Source: Plantimonas leprariae
GTDB lineage: Bacteria > Pseudomonadota > Alphaproteobacteria > Rhizobiales > Rhizobiaceae
Length of the DNA: 64,000 nucleotides
Direction: 5' to 3'
Assembly: GCF_008802405.1 (NCBI RefSeq)
Contig: NZ_VZDO01000017.1
Span: 1 to 64,000, forward strand
Position 1 is the stretch's first letter, and the number at the start of each line of letters is the position of its first letter. A program made the translations under genes and the position numbers. Below the pieces are notes generated by a model. The model ran no database searches, was not told the origin of the DNA, and was given only the letters and a program-made list of their open reading frames with translations. Of the stretch, positions 1 through 8,534 are shown piece after piece.

Positions 1-316
1 TGAGGCGTAACGACCGCCGACGGAATAGGATCGACGGAATAACGACCGCCGGCCGTTTCGACGTTCCCGGATGCGGATCGGCGGAGTGCACTCCCACGGG
101 TCGTTCATGTCCGTTCCCGTTCAGGGCCGAAACCGGACCAGCCACTGCCGAGTGAAAGCAGCCGAAAAGCGGCTTGAGGCAGTGGCGAGACTGCCGCTGT
201 CGGCTGGACGCGCTTTGCAGAGCGCGAACTCGTCGTCTTCGATCGGTTTGCGGGCCGGAAGACGCCAGGAATTTTGGATGGACGGGCGAGCGCCGCCTTG
301 CCTGGTTCGGGGGCTT
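1..316. other. Left edge, no supported gene
   Basis: I see no gene with convincing coding character between the window edge and the end of the TetR gene. A 12-base direct repeat (TAACGACCGCCG) occurs at 8-19 and again at 40-51. It is short and has no clear role. Open frames here are overlapping shadows without recognisable domains. Confidence 0.5.
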
Positions 317-943
317 TCAGTTGGCGTGATGGTGCCGCGAGAAGAAGCGATCGAGTTCGTGCTGCTCCGGCACCTGGTTCGTGAAGATTTCGACATATTG
401 AGGGATGCGCTGCATCCGGACCGCCAAGTCCTCGCTCGTCTGCATCGCGATATAGCCGATCTGAACGAGGTAGATCGTCCGCGCCCGGACATCGGCCGAC
501 ACTGGGTCGTAGCCGAACCGCTCGAACATCCTCGCAAGCGCGTCGAGGCGGCATCGATCTGCTTCCTGTACCTCGGACAAGATGTCCGGCGATTGCAGCG
601 CCCAGCTTCGGATCGCGAACTCGAAACGCGAATCGAAGAAGCTCGCGTCCAGCCAGCAGTCGAAGACGTTCAGCATCGCCTCCACGATCGACGCGGCGTA
701 GGCTTCCGATCGCTTGACGAGGTTGCCGGTGTTCTTCTCCCGCCATTGCGCGAGGAGCGCCGCGAGCAGTTCCTCGCGATCCTGGAAGAACCAGTAGAAG
801 CTGGTCCGCGAGAGGTTCAGCCGCTTGGCGAGCGGCAGGATCTTGACCGCATCGACGCCGGATTCGAGCAAAGCGTGATAGGCTGCGCCGAGCCAGCCCT
901 CGGGGGAGCCGCGCCATCCCCTGTCGTTCAGCGATTGGTCCAT
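317..943 (-). CDS. TetR/AcrR family transcriptional regulator
   Basis: A 208-residue one-component repressor. The N-terminal helix-turn-helix lies at about residues 37-56 (LPLAKRLNLSRTSFYWFF), the characteristic TetR recognition helix ending in S-FYW-F. The remaining all-helical part (about 70-200) is the usual poorly conserved ligand-binding and dimerisation domain. Length is normal for the family. The gene is divergent from the flavin oxidoreductase at 1088-3124, and the 144-base gap holds an 18-base near-palindrome, so it probably represses that enzyme and itself and responds to its substrate. The ligand cannot be read from the sequence. Confidence 0.9.
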   Translation of the reverse strand: MDQSLNDRGWRGSPEGWLGAAYHALLESGVDAVKILPLAKRLNLSRTSFYWFFQDREELLAALLAQWREKNTGNLVKRSEAYAASIVEAMLNVFDCWLDASFFDSRFEFAIRSWALQSPDILSEVQEADRCRLDALARMFERFGYDPVSADVRARTIYLVQIGYIAMQTSEDLAVRMQRIPQYVEIFTNQVPEQHELDRFFSRHHHAN

Positions 944-982
944 CCCTGAAGCCTAAGCCGGGGCGAAACGCGCTTGCAAGCT

Positions 983-1046
983 GAATGTACAATTGCGTTC
1001 AAAAAATCGACGGTACGGTCGATATAGTTGACACATATGTACATTC
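983..1046. promoter_or_regulatory. Divergent control region with nested inverted repeats
   Basis: Between the TetR gene and the oxidoreductase, ATCGACGGTACGGTCGAT at 1006-1023 is an 18-base palindrome with one mismatched pair, the size expected of a TetR operator. It is flanked by a perfect 9-base inverted repeat, GAATGTACA at 983-991 and TGTACATTC at 1038-1046. A consensus -35 hexamer TTGACA lies at 1028-1033 reading toward the oxidoreductase, but no good -10 follows, so the promoter call is weaker than the operator call. Confidence 0.6.
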
Positions 1047-1087
1047 GAGCTTAGTTGCTGGTCATCCGTCCGACGAAAGGCGAACCG

Positions 1088-3124
1088 ATGTCGAGCGATC
1101 CGCTGCTTCAACCCTTCCAGCTCAAGCATCTGCGGTTGAGGAACCGGATCATCGTGACCTCGCACGAGCCGGCCTATCCGGAAGACGGGATGCCGAAGGA
1201 GCGTTACCGTGCCTATACGGTGGAGCGGGCGAAGGGCGGCATCGCGCTGACCATGACGGCGGGCTCCGCCGCGGTCGCGAAAGATAGTCCGCCGGCCTTC
1301 AACAACGTCCTCGCCTACAAGGACGAAGTGGTGCCGTGGATCCGGGAACTGACGGACGCCGTGCACGCGGAAGGCGCTGCGGTTATGATCCAGCTCACCC
1401 ATCTCGGACGTCGCACGCGCTGGGACAACGGCGACTGGCTGCCCGTCGTCGCGCCCTCGCACCAGCGCGAGGCCGCGCATCGTGCCTTCCCGAAGAAGCT
1501 TGAGGACTGGGACATCCGGCGGATCGTCGAGGACTATGCTGACGCCGCCGAGCGCATGCAGGCCGGCGGCATGGACGGCATCGAGCTCGAAGCCTACGGT
1601 CATCTTATCGACCAGTTCTGGTCGCCGCTGACGAACGGGCTGGACGCACCCTACGGCGGCTCGATCGAGAACCGCCTGCGCTTCGGCTTCGAGGTACTTC
1701 GCGCGATCCGCGCGCGTGTCGGGCCGGACTTCATCGTCGGCGTCCGCTATTCCGGCGACGAGCGGCTGCCGGGCGGCAACGCGAAGGCGGACGGTATCGA
1801 CATCTCGCGGCGGCTGAAGGACAGCGGGCTCGTCGACTTCCTGAACGTCGTGGTCGGCCATATCGACACCGATCCCGGCCTCACCGACCTCATCCCGATC
1901 CAGGGCATGGCGAACTCGCCGCATCTCGACCTCGCCGGCGAGATCCGCGCCGCGACCGACTTCCCGACCTTCCACGCCGCCAAGATCCCGGACGTCGCGA
2001 CCGCCCGCCACGCCATCGCCAGCGGCAAGGTCGACATGGTTGGCATGACCCGTGCCCACATGACCGACCCGCACATCGTCCGGAAGATCATCGAACGGCG
2101 CGAGGACGACATCCGCCCCTGCGTCGGCGCGAACTACTGCCTCGACCGCATCTACCAGGGCGGTGCCGCCTACTGTATCCACAACCCGGCGACGGGCCGC
2201 GAGCTGGAAATGCCGCAGACGATCCAGAAGGCGGACAGGCGCAAGAAGATCGTTGTCATCGGCTCGGGGCCGGCCGGCTTGGAGGCCGCGCGCGTCGCGG
2301 CCGAGCGCGGGCACGAGGTCGTGGTGTTCGAGGCGGCCGACAAGCCGGGCGGCCAGATCCGCCTGACCGCCCAGAGCGAGCGGCGGCGGGAGATGATCAG
2401 CATCATCGACTGGCGCATGAACCAGTGCGAGAAGCTCGGCGTCCGGTTCGGCTTCAATACATGGGCGGAGGCCGACACCGTCACGGCGGAGAACGCGGAC
2501 GTGGTGGTGGTCGCGACCGGCGGCCTGCCGCATACCGAGGTCCTGACGAGCGGCAACGAGCTCGTCGTATCGGCCTGGGACATCATCTCAGGCGACGTGA
2601 AGCCGGGCGGCGAGGTGCTGGTCTTCGACGATGCCGGCGACCATGCCGGCCTGCAGGCTGCCGAGATCCTGGCCAGCGCCGGCTCGAAGGTCGAGGTGAT
2701 GACGCCCGACCGGTCCTTCGCGCCGGAAGTCATGGCCATGAACCTCGTGCCCTACATGCGCTCGCTGCAGAAGCTCGACACCACCTTCACCGTCACCTAC
2801 CGGCTGACAAGCGTCGAGCGGAGCGGCAACCGGCTGCTTGCGAAGGTCGGCAGCGACTATGGCGGCATCGCGAAGGAACGGCTCGTCGATCAGGTCGTGG
2901 TCAACCACGGCACGATCCCGCTGGACGATCTCTACTTCGAGCTGAAGCCGCTTTCCCGCAACGGCGGCGAGGTTTCCTACGACGAGTTGCTCGCCGGCCA
3001 GCCGCAATCGGTCGCCGGAAACCCAGACGGCGCGTTCCAACTCTTCCGCATCGGCGACGCGGTCTCGGCCCGCAACACCCACGCCGCCATCTACGACGCC
3101 CTCCGCCTCGCGAAGGATTTCTGA
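1088..3124 (+). CDS. Old-Yellow-Enzyme-type NADH:flavin oxidoreductase / N-demethylase-like Fe-S flavoenzyme
   Basis: A 678-residue protein of the trimethylamine dehydrogenase / 2,4-dienoyl-CoA reductase family. The FMN-binding TIM barrel fills about residues 1-335 (signature YGGSIENR), a cysteine region lies at 345-363, and an NAD(P)/FAD Rossmann module starts with G-S-G-P-A-G at 392-397. Members closest in architecture demethylate small N-methylated amines such as dimethylglycine or N-methylproline; that specificity is inference. The family normally has four cluster cysteines in the order CxxCxxC...C. Here C345, C351 and C363 are present, but residue 348 is Ala. I chose the ATG at 1088 (preceded by AAAGGCGAACCG) over an in-frame start 33 bases upstream, because homology begins there. 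It is probably controlled by the divergent TetR protein. Confidence 0.85.
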   Translation: MSSDPLLQPFQLKHLRLRNRIIVTSHEPAYPEDGMPKERYRAYTVERAKGGIALTMTAGSAAVAKDSPPAFNNVLAYKDEVVPWIRELTDAVHAEGAAVMIQLTHLGRRTRWDNGDWLPVVAPSHQREAAHRAFPKKLEDWDIRRIVEDYADAAERMQAGGMDGIELEAYGHLIDQFWSPLTNGLDAPYGGSIENRLRFGFEVLRAIRARVGPDFIVGVRYSGDERLPGGNAKADGIDISRRLKDSGLVDFLNVVVGHIDTDPGLTDLIPIQGMANSPHLDLAGEIRAATDFPTFHAAKIPDVATARHAIASGKVDMVGMTRAHMTDPHIVRKIIERREDDIRPCVGANYCLDRIYQGGAAYCIHNPATGRELEMPQTIQKADRRKKIVVIGSGPAGLEAARVAAERGHEVVVFEAADKPGGQIRLTAQSERRREMISIIDWRMNQCEKLGVRFGFNTWAEADTVTAENADVVVVATGGLPHTEVLTSGNELVVSAWDIISGDVKPGGEVLVFDDAGDHAGLQAAEILASAGSKVEVMTPDRSFAPEVMAMNLVPYMRSLQKLDTTFTVTYRLTSVERSGNRLLAKVGSDYGGIAKERLVDQVVVNHGTIPLDDLYFELKPLSRNGGEVSYDELLAGQPQSVAGNPDGAFQLFRIGDAVSARNTHAAIYDALRLAKDF

Positions 3125-3173
3125 AGGCGCTGCGACCGGCAAGGAAGGCGGTTCGCGCGGCGTCGAACCGCTC

Positions 3174-3404
3174 TCATCCATGCTCGGCTCTGCCTGCCGA
3201 ACGGCGTCGGTTTACGTCCTCCCGGCAGCGGAATTCCTCGAGCCGAAGCCGGCAGGCGGTGCCGAAAGACCGGAGGGCAACGGGGCCGGGCTGCCATTCG
3301 GCGATCCGGCCGAACGCTTCCGGGTCCGTCGGCTCCAGCCTCGCCCCCCACGCGATCGGACCGCGCCGCAGGGATGGCGGCGTAGGTGTTTCCGCGCTCG
3401 TTCG
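3174..3404 (-). pseudogene. Coding-like remnant downstream of the nucleotidyltransferase gene
   Basis: In the minus-strand frame that continues past the stop of the 3405-4238 gene there is an open stretch to a TGA at 3176-3174 with strong G/C third-position preference, reading for example GPIAWGARLEPTDPEAF. A second coding-like piece, LHLTNERGNTYAAI, sits just upstream in another frame, as if a frameshift separates them near 3360. There is no start codon with a ribosome site, and I do not recognise the protein. It may be the decayed end of a lost gene or chance coding bias in a GC-rich intergenic region. Confidence 0.25.
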
Positions 3405-4238
3405 TCAGATGGAGGGCGCCGGAACGCCTGTCGCCGAGACCGGATCGCGTCCGGCGAGGAGGGTGGCGGCGACGTCGTAGGTGCGGCGGTTGTCGACGTC
3501 GATGGCGTTGGCCCCGTCATCCAGAACCACCGCATCGATCCGCAGGCCGAAACGGCGCGACAGTCGCGCGAAGGTGGCCGTCAGGGACGGCCGGAAAAGC
3601 AGCAGCACCGCGACGTTGACGACGCCGAAGGCCAGCACCATCCGCAACGGCTTCTTCGCGAACTGCCCGCCGCCCCGGAAGCTCTCGGCGGCGGCGAGCG
3701 CGCGTGCGCCGGCGAAGGCGTAGAGGTTGCAGTTGGAGTAGCTGTCGTCGGCGAAGCGGTAGAACCGGCGCTGGCCTTCCGGATGCGCCGCGAGCACGGC
3801 CTGCCGCCGGGCGAAGGCGACGGCCGCATCGGCGCCGCCGGACAGCGTCGCCAGCATGGCGCGAACGGCCTTCGGCGACAGGAGGACGTTGTCCGCCGTG
3901 GTGATCACCATCCGACCCTCGATCCCATCGGCCCCGGCATAGACGCTGTCGGCGAGGTTGTCGGCCGCCGGGACGAATTCGATCCGCGCCTCGGCGGACG
4001 GCAACACGGCGCGGATGGAAGCCTCCATCTCGGGTTCGACCACGATGCGGAGGCGCTCGATTTCCGCCGTCGCCAGGAGGGCCGACGCGACGTGCACGAT
4101 CAGTGGCACGCCGGCGATCGGCACCATGCATTTGTGGGAGATGCCGGCTTCCGCCGCCAGCGGATCGACATGGCCCCGGCGTTGCGCGGCGAGGACGATC
4201 GCGGCGAAACCGGCCTCAGGCCGCGAGTTCGACGACAT
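3405..4238 (-). CDS. MobA-like nucleotidyltransferase family protein
   Basis: A 277-residue Rossmann-type nucleotidyltransferase. The N-terminal nucleotide-binding loop reads IVLAAQRRG (about 14-22), where most relatives have LAAGxGxR, followed by the conserved Lys of SHKCMVP. An acidic metal site is probably TTADN near residue 115-119. A hydrophobic helix at about 199-215 may touch the membrane, as in glycolipid-linked relatives. Likely role: activating a sugar or alcohol phosphate with a nucleotide; the substrate is unknown. The gene overlaps the upstream ATP-grasp gene by 23 bases, so the two are co-translated, and with the sugar-transfer ATP-grasp gene they form a three-gene minus-strand operon. 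Confidence 0.75.
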   Translation of the reverse strand: MSSNSRPEAGFAAIVLAAQRRGHVDPLAAEAGISHKCMVPIAGVPLIVHVASALLATAEIERLRIVVEPEMEASIRAVLPSAEARIEFVPAADNLADSVYAGADGIEGRMVITTADNVLLSPKAVRAMLATLSGGADAAVAFARRQAVLAAHPEGQRRFYRFADDSYSNCNLYAFAGARALAAAESFRGGGQFAKKPLRMVLAFGVVNVAVLLLFRPSLTATFARLSRRFGLRIDAVVLDDGANAIDVDNRRTYDVAATLLAGRDPVSATGVPAPSI

Positions 4239-5241
4239 CGTTCAGGAGGCCATGGCGTTCGAGGCTTTCGGTGAGAATGGTTTCGACCAGTTGCGCATGC
4301 GACCAGCCGATCTGAGCCGCAGCCAGCGCGATCGTCTTCTGCGACCAGAGATTGCAGTTGAGGTTCACCTCCAGGAACTGCGCCTCGCCGGTTTCGACGT
4401 CGAGCCGGAACTCGAAACGCCCGTAGTCGAACGGCCGGAACTCCTCGAGCAGCAGCCGCGTGCGGCTTTCCACCAGCGCCGCGACGAGCGGGTCGAGCAG
4501 CGGGCGGATCGCATAGGCCTGACCCGCCTCGAGGTTGCGCTTTTCCCCGTAGGTGCGCAGCATCGTCGGGTCGTCCTGCATCACGATCTGCGTCGGCAGG
4601 ACGAGGGGCCGGCCGTTCAGCGTGACGACCGACACTTCGATGTCGTGGCCGTCGATGAACGGCTCGACGATGGCGTCGTGCCCCTCGGCGTGCAGCTTCC
4701 GCACCGCGGTCCTGACGCCGTTCCAGTCGCCCGCCGCCGTGATGCCCCAGCTCGCCGACGAGGCGTTCGGCTTCACCACGAAACGCCGGCCGACCGGGCA
4801 GTTCGCTTCCTCGACGGGCGCGCCGCGGCGGAACACCGCCCAGGGCGCGGTCGGCAGGCCATGCGCGACGGCGAGGCGCTTCGTCAGATGCTTGTCGTCG
4901 GACAGCCCGCGCAGGATCGGGCTCGCGCCGAGATAGGGAAGCCCATGCCGATTGCACAGCAGGGGCAGCATCATCTCGGAGTTCAGGAAACCGCCGCGGT
5001 TCAGGAGCGGGAACACGAAATCGACGTCGGGGCGCTCGAACAGCGCCCGGTAGCTGTCGGCGATCGCGAGATCGAAACCCATGCCTTCGAGGACGAGCCG
5101 CATCTCGCGGTGATAGGTGGCGTGGGTGCCGTCCTCGGCATGCGGGCTGCCATCCGCCAGGGCGTGCTTGGCGACGAACATGATCCGCAGCGAGCGTTTC
5201 GCCGCGGGGGTAAGCGCGCGCGGCGCCGGATGACGATCCAT
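4216..5241 (-). CDS. D-alanine-D-alanine ligase-like ATP-grasp protein
   Basis: A 341-residue ATP-grasp carboxylate-amine ligase. A pre-ATP-grasp Rossmann domain occupies about 17-110 and the ATP-grasp core about 115-335. The ATP-binding Lys is in FVVKPNASSASWG, and the metal-binding end reads FLEVNLNCN, where true D-Ala ligases have EVN followed by a Pro-Gly turn. That difference, and the absence of cell-wall genes nearby, argue that it joins a different pair of substrates. The start is well supported by GGAGGAGGCTCG just before the ATG. It lies between a sugar-transfer ATP-grasp gene and a nucleotidyltransferase gene, so a role in decorating a saccharide or glycolipid with an amino acid is plausible but not shown. 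Confidence 0.75.
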   Translation of the reverse strand: MDRHPAPRALTPAAKRSLRIMFVAKHALADGSPHAEDGTHATYHREMRLVLEGMGFDLAIADSYRALFERPDVDFVFPLLNRGGFLNSEMMLPLLCNRHGLPYLGASPILRGLSDDKHLTKRLAVAHGLPTAPWAVFRRGAPVEEANCPVGRRFVVKPNASSASWGITAAGDWNGVRTAVRKLHAEGHDAIVEPFIDGHDIEVSVVTLNGRPLVLPTQIVMQDDPTMLRTYGEKRNLEAGQAYAIRPLLDPLVAALVESRTRLLLEEFRPFDYGRFEFRLDVETGEAQFLEVNLNCNLWSQKTIALAAAQIGWSHAQLVETILTESLERHGLLNDVVELAA

Positions 5242-5332
5242 CGAGCCTCCTCCGGCCGGTCGAAGAAGGCGATGGCGCCCTGCCGTGACCTGCCGCGAGG
5301 CATCGTCCTAGCGGGCGAGCATGACGCGCATG

Positions 5333-6526
5333 CTACAGCACGCGCGAAAGATGGTGGGCGAGCAGCGCTCCGTAGCGTCCCTCGCCGAGGCCGCGCCGCG
5401 CGGCGCGCTGCGGCATCAGCACCCCCGGCTTGCCGTTGCCTTCGACGAGGATCGGCCCGTCGGGCGTCAGCGCCACGTCCCAGCCGATCAGCGCATAGTC
5501 CGCGAATCCGGTCGCATGGGCCCGCACGGCGAGGTCCTTCGCCTCGGGCCAGCCGGGCAGCACGCAACCCGTGATCGTGGCGCCCGTGACCGGGTGCGCC
5601 GCGTAGTCGCCGCCGCCGTAGCCCTTGCAGGCAAGGCCGAGCGTTCCGGTTTCGATATCTACGGGCGCGAGCAGCCCGCCGGCCTTCATGTTGTCGACGA
5701 CGGCCTCCGGCGCGGACGGACAGCGAAAGGTGGCGCTTACCACTTCCGGCGCGCCCTTCTCGTCCACGATCGTGACGATGCGGACGGTCGGGAGAGCACT
5801 GAGGGCGAGTCCATCCAGCGCCGGATGCGGCACGACGCGCGGCTGAACGACGAACGCGCCCCGCGCCGCGCCGACGAGGTCCGGCCGGCGGGCGGCGAGT
5901 TCGGCGGCGTCGGCGAAACGCCCGAGCATCCGCACCCCCTCCCCGCCTTCGCCATCCGCAGGCTTAGCGACGAGTTCGCGGCCCGCCGGGTCCAGCGTCA
6001 CCGCGACGACGCCGTTCTCCACCGTCGCGACGGTCTCGGGATGCGGCAGGCCGGAGGCCGCGCACCGTTCGGCGAAGCGCCGCTTGTCGGCGAGGGCGCA
6101 GTCTTTCGTCCAGCCGCGCGGATTGATCCGCTTGTTGAACGCGGCATCCTCGAAGCGCCGGATGTAGCCGTCCAGCGCCTCCGCCGTCTCGATCCGGAAG
6201 AGCGCGATGTCGTTCGGGTCGGCGAAGCGCTGGCGCGCGATGGCCGCGGCGCGGCGGCGCCACGCCTCGTCCAGCCCGAACTTGCGCTGGACCTGACGCG
6301 CCCGCCACGGCACCCAGGCGAGAAAGCCGAGGCCGACGGCGGCATCCAGCGCCGCCCGCAAGGCGCCGCGTTCCTCGCGCCGGCGGCGGTAATGCGCGGC
6401 GAGGAAGCCGCCGGACACCGGCCGCACCACGCCGGGATAGAGCGCATAGGCCTTCTTCAGGAAGTACAGTCGGTCGTAGCCCATGCGCCGGTCGCGGAAA
6501 TCCCGGCATCCCGCCGATGCCACCAT
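5333..6526 (-). CDS. Sugar-transfer-associated ATP-grasp protein
   Basis: A 397-residue protein resembling the ATP-grasp family found in exopolysaccharide clusters (Pfam ATPgrasp_ST type). The N-terminal helical region (about 15-110) precedes the ATP-grasp core, with NKRINPRGWTKDCALADKRRF near 135-155, the ATP-binding Lys in LVAKPADGEGGEGV, and the metal-binding segment ILVEGNGKPGV near the C-terminus. Family members are thought to ligate amino or acyl groups onto sugars in polysaccharide pathways. The start is uncertain: ATG at 6526 follows a purine-rich AGGGGG, while ATG at 6484 (MGYDRLYF) has no obvious ribosome site. It is divergent from the GT4 gene, with 53 bases between them. Confidence 0.75.
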   Translation of the reverse strand: MVASAGCRDFRDRRMGYDRLYFLKKAYALYPGVVRPVSGGFLAAHYRRRREERGALRAALDAAVGLGFLAWVPWRARQVQRKFGLDEAWRRRAAAIARQRFADPNDIALFRIETAEALDGYIRRFEDAAFNKRINPRGWTKDCALADKRRFAERCAASGLPHPETVATVENGVVAVTLDPAGRELVAKPADGEGGEGVRMLGRFADAAELAARRPDLVGAARGAFVVQPRVVPHPALDGLALSALPTVRIVTIVDEKGAPEVVSATFRCPSAPEAVVDNMKAGGLLAPVDIETGTLGLACKGYGGGDYAAHPVTGATITGCVLPGWPEAKDLAVRAHATGFADYALIGWDVALTPDGPILVEGNGKPGVLMPQRAARRGLGEGRYGALLAHHLSRVL

Positions 6527-6579
6527 CCCCCTGTCATCTTGCCGCGTCAGTATGATGACTCGGCGCCGCGGACCCGATC

Positions 6580-7680
6580 ATGCAGCCCTGCATCCTCTAC
6601 GTTCACGACCTCCGGTCCAGCGGCGTCGTGCGCAATGCCCTCGCCTACGCGGAACGCATCGCGCAGGACCGCCCGACGACGCTCCTCGCGGGATCGGCGC
6701 AGGGTCTGTTCCGCCGCGAGGCCGGCTCCGGCGGCTTCGTGCTTGCGACGCTGTCGGACGGGGCGGAAAGCCCGTCGCGTCTCGCCGCCGCCCGGCATCT
6801 CCGCCGCTGGCTCTCCGACCGGCCGGGCGGCGTCCTCCTGTCGGTCGGCAATCACGGGCATCCGAGCGTCTACTGGGCGACGCGCGGCCTCCCGCGCTTC
6901 CGGCGCATCTACCGCATCAGCAGCCAGACGGAGCGCGACGGCGGCCTGCGCGACAAGGTGCGGCTGCGGTGGATGGCGATGCTCGTCGCCGATGCGGACC
7001 GGATCGCCCTCGTCGGCGACGCGCTTTCCCGGACGCCGTTCTTCGCGCGAAGCCTGCGCGACGGGAAGGCGGCGGCGATCCCGAACGGCCTCGACCGCGC
7101 GGCGGCGCTGCGGCTGGCATCGGCTCCCTCCCCACATCCGTGGCTGGAGGACGCGGTGCCGGTGGTCCTCGGTGTCGGGCGGCTGCGGCCGCAGAAGAAC
7201 TTCGACCTCCTGATCGAGGCGGTCGGCATCGCCCGCCGCGAGCGCCGGATGCGCCTCGCGATCCTCGGCGGCGGCGAGCGGCGGAAGCGCGAGCACCTCG
7301 CCGGCCTCGCCGCGGAGGCGGGCCTCGGGACGGACTTCCTGCTCGCCGGGGAAACGGCGAACGTCTTCGCGTGGATCGCGCGGGCGCACGTCTTCGCCTT
7401 GCCGTCCCGCTGGGAGGGCTCGTCGATGGCCCTGCTGGAAGCGCTCGCCGTCGGCACGCCCGCGGTCGCCTCGCGGCTGGCGGGCGACGCGGCGAGCGTT
7501 CTCGGCGAGGGCCGCCACGGCCTCCTGTTCGACGGCACCGATCCGGCCGCACTCGCGGCGGCGCTCCTCCACCAGACGTCGGACGCGCCGGTCCGGCCGG
7601 GCGACCGGGCCGACCAATACGGCCTAAGCGCCGAGCGCTACGCCGCGCTGGTGGGCGAGGTCGACGCCGACGACGGCTGA
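6580..7680 (+). CDS. Family 4 glycosyltransferase (GT-B fold)
   Basis: A 366-residue retaining glycosyltransferase. The N-terminal acceptor domain starts HDLRSSGVVRNAL, typical of GT4 enzymes. The donor domain has VVLGVGRLRPQKNFDLLIEA near 190-210 and the E-x7-E nucleotide-sugar motif in EGSSMALLEALAVGTPAVAS near 280-300. No signal peptide or transmembrane segment is evident, so it acts in the cytoplasm or at the inner face of the membrane. Neighbouring ATP-grasp and nucleotidyltransferase genes on the opposite strand suggest a common pathway making a modified glycan or glycolipid. Its last 43 bases overlap the convergent HD-domain gene. Confidence 0.85.
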   Translation: MQPCILYVHDLRSSGVVRNALAYAERIAQDRPTTLLAGSAQGLFRREAGSGGFVLATLSDGAESPSRLAAARHLRRWLSDRPGGVLLSVGNHGHPSVYWATRGLPRFRRIYRISSQTERDGGLRDKVRLRWMAMLVADADRIALVGDALSRTPFFARSLRDGKAAAIPNGLDRAAALRLASAPSPHPWLEDAVPVVLGVGRLRPQKNFDLLIEAVGIARRERRMRLAILGGGERRKREHLAGLAAEAGLGTDFLLAGETANVFAWIARAHVFALPSRWEGSSMALLEALAVGTPAVASRLAGDAASVLGEGRHGLLFDGTDPAALAAALLHQTSDAPVRPGDRADQYGLSAERYAALVGEVDADDG

Positions 7681-8534
7681 TTGCCGAGGCCGGCGGCGGG
7701 CGAGCCGGACCTCGACTGCTCGGCCCGGAACACGTTCGCCTGCAGCCCGGCGATCCACTGCCGGCCGCCGACCGTGACTTCGAGGTAGCGCGTCGCCGTG
7801 ACAAGATGGGACGACACGCTGTTCCAGAAGAACTCGGGATAGTGCTCCACCAGGTCGGCGGGCGAGACGTAGCCGAGCCTGGCGTTCAACCCGGCTTCCT
7901 CGAATTCGTGGAACAGGGCCTTCGTCTTCTTCAAGTAGAGGGGATCGCCCATCTGGCCGATGAGGTCGGCCGCCCGGACGAGGGTCGCCTCGTCGGCCGG
8001 GGCGGCGGCGTCGGCATCCGCCTTCGGCAGGAAGCGGGTGTATTCGATCGCGCGGACGAGGCGGCTCGCGTCGAGGAGATCCGACGAGCCGAGGCGCGCC
8101 GCGACGAACAGCTTCGAGCGCTCGACGTGGTGCGGCGTCAGCGCCGCGTCCGATGCGCCACGCGCCAGCACGGTCCGGTTCCCTGCGCCGTCGACGACGT
8201 AGCCGAGGCGGGCGTCGTCCCCGGCGAGAACGCCGCGGACATAGCCGATGTCGTGGACGAGGCAGGCGACGAGCAGGTGCGCCCAGTCGGCCGGCTCGAC
8301 CGGTTCGAACAGGGTGCGGCCACGCAGGATCTCCAGCCCGACCTGCGTCACCAGCAGCGTGTGCTCCCAGTCGTGATAGAGCGCGTCCGAGTTGGCGATG
8401 CATTCGATGGCCAGCCGCGCCACGGCGCCGACCGTTTCGGCGAGCGGCGCCTGACGGCTGCCGAAGGTGCGCTGGATCTCTGCCGAGATCTCGGCGGCGA
8501 GGCGATCGGCGGCGAGTTGGGACGGGGTGATCAC
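7638..8534 (-). CDS. HD-domain metal-dependent phosphohydrolase
   Basis: A 298-residue HD-superfamily protein. Metal ligands are visible as H58 in YHDWEHTL and the signature pair H94-D95 in LVHDIGYVRG, with further His/Asp candidates downstream. The superfamily hydrolyses phosphomonoesters, nucleotides or cyclic nucleotides; which one cannot be said here. The start is taken as the GTG at 8534-8532 because it overlaps the stop of the acyltransferase gene as GTGA, a standard coupling arrangement in this window. The longer frame extending upstream to about 10.4 kb only shadows the transporter genes. Confidence 0.75.
   Translation of the reverse strand: MITPSQLAADRLAAEISAEIQRTFGSRQAPLAETVGAVARLAIECIANSDALYHDWEHTLLVTQVGLEILRGRTLFEPVEPADWAHLLVACLVHDIGYVRGVLAGDDARLGYVVDGAGNRTVLARGASDAALTPHHVERSKLFVAARLGSSDLLDASRLVRAIEYTRFLPKADADAAAPADEATLVRAADLIGQMGDPLYLKKTKALFHEFEEAGLNARLGYVSPADLVEHYPEFFWNSVSSHLVTATRYLEVTVGGRQWIAGLQANVFRAEQSRSGSPAAGLGNQPSSASTSPTSAA

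Noticed and set aside
953-2533. A 526-codon minus-strand open frame opposite the flavoenzyme
   Set aside because: It is the mirror of a clearly conserved plus-strand gene. Its translation is Arg/Asp/Val-rich with no domain, as expected of antisense frames in GC-rich DNA.
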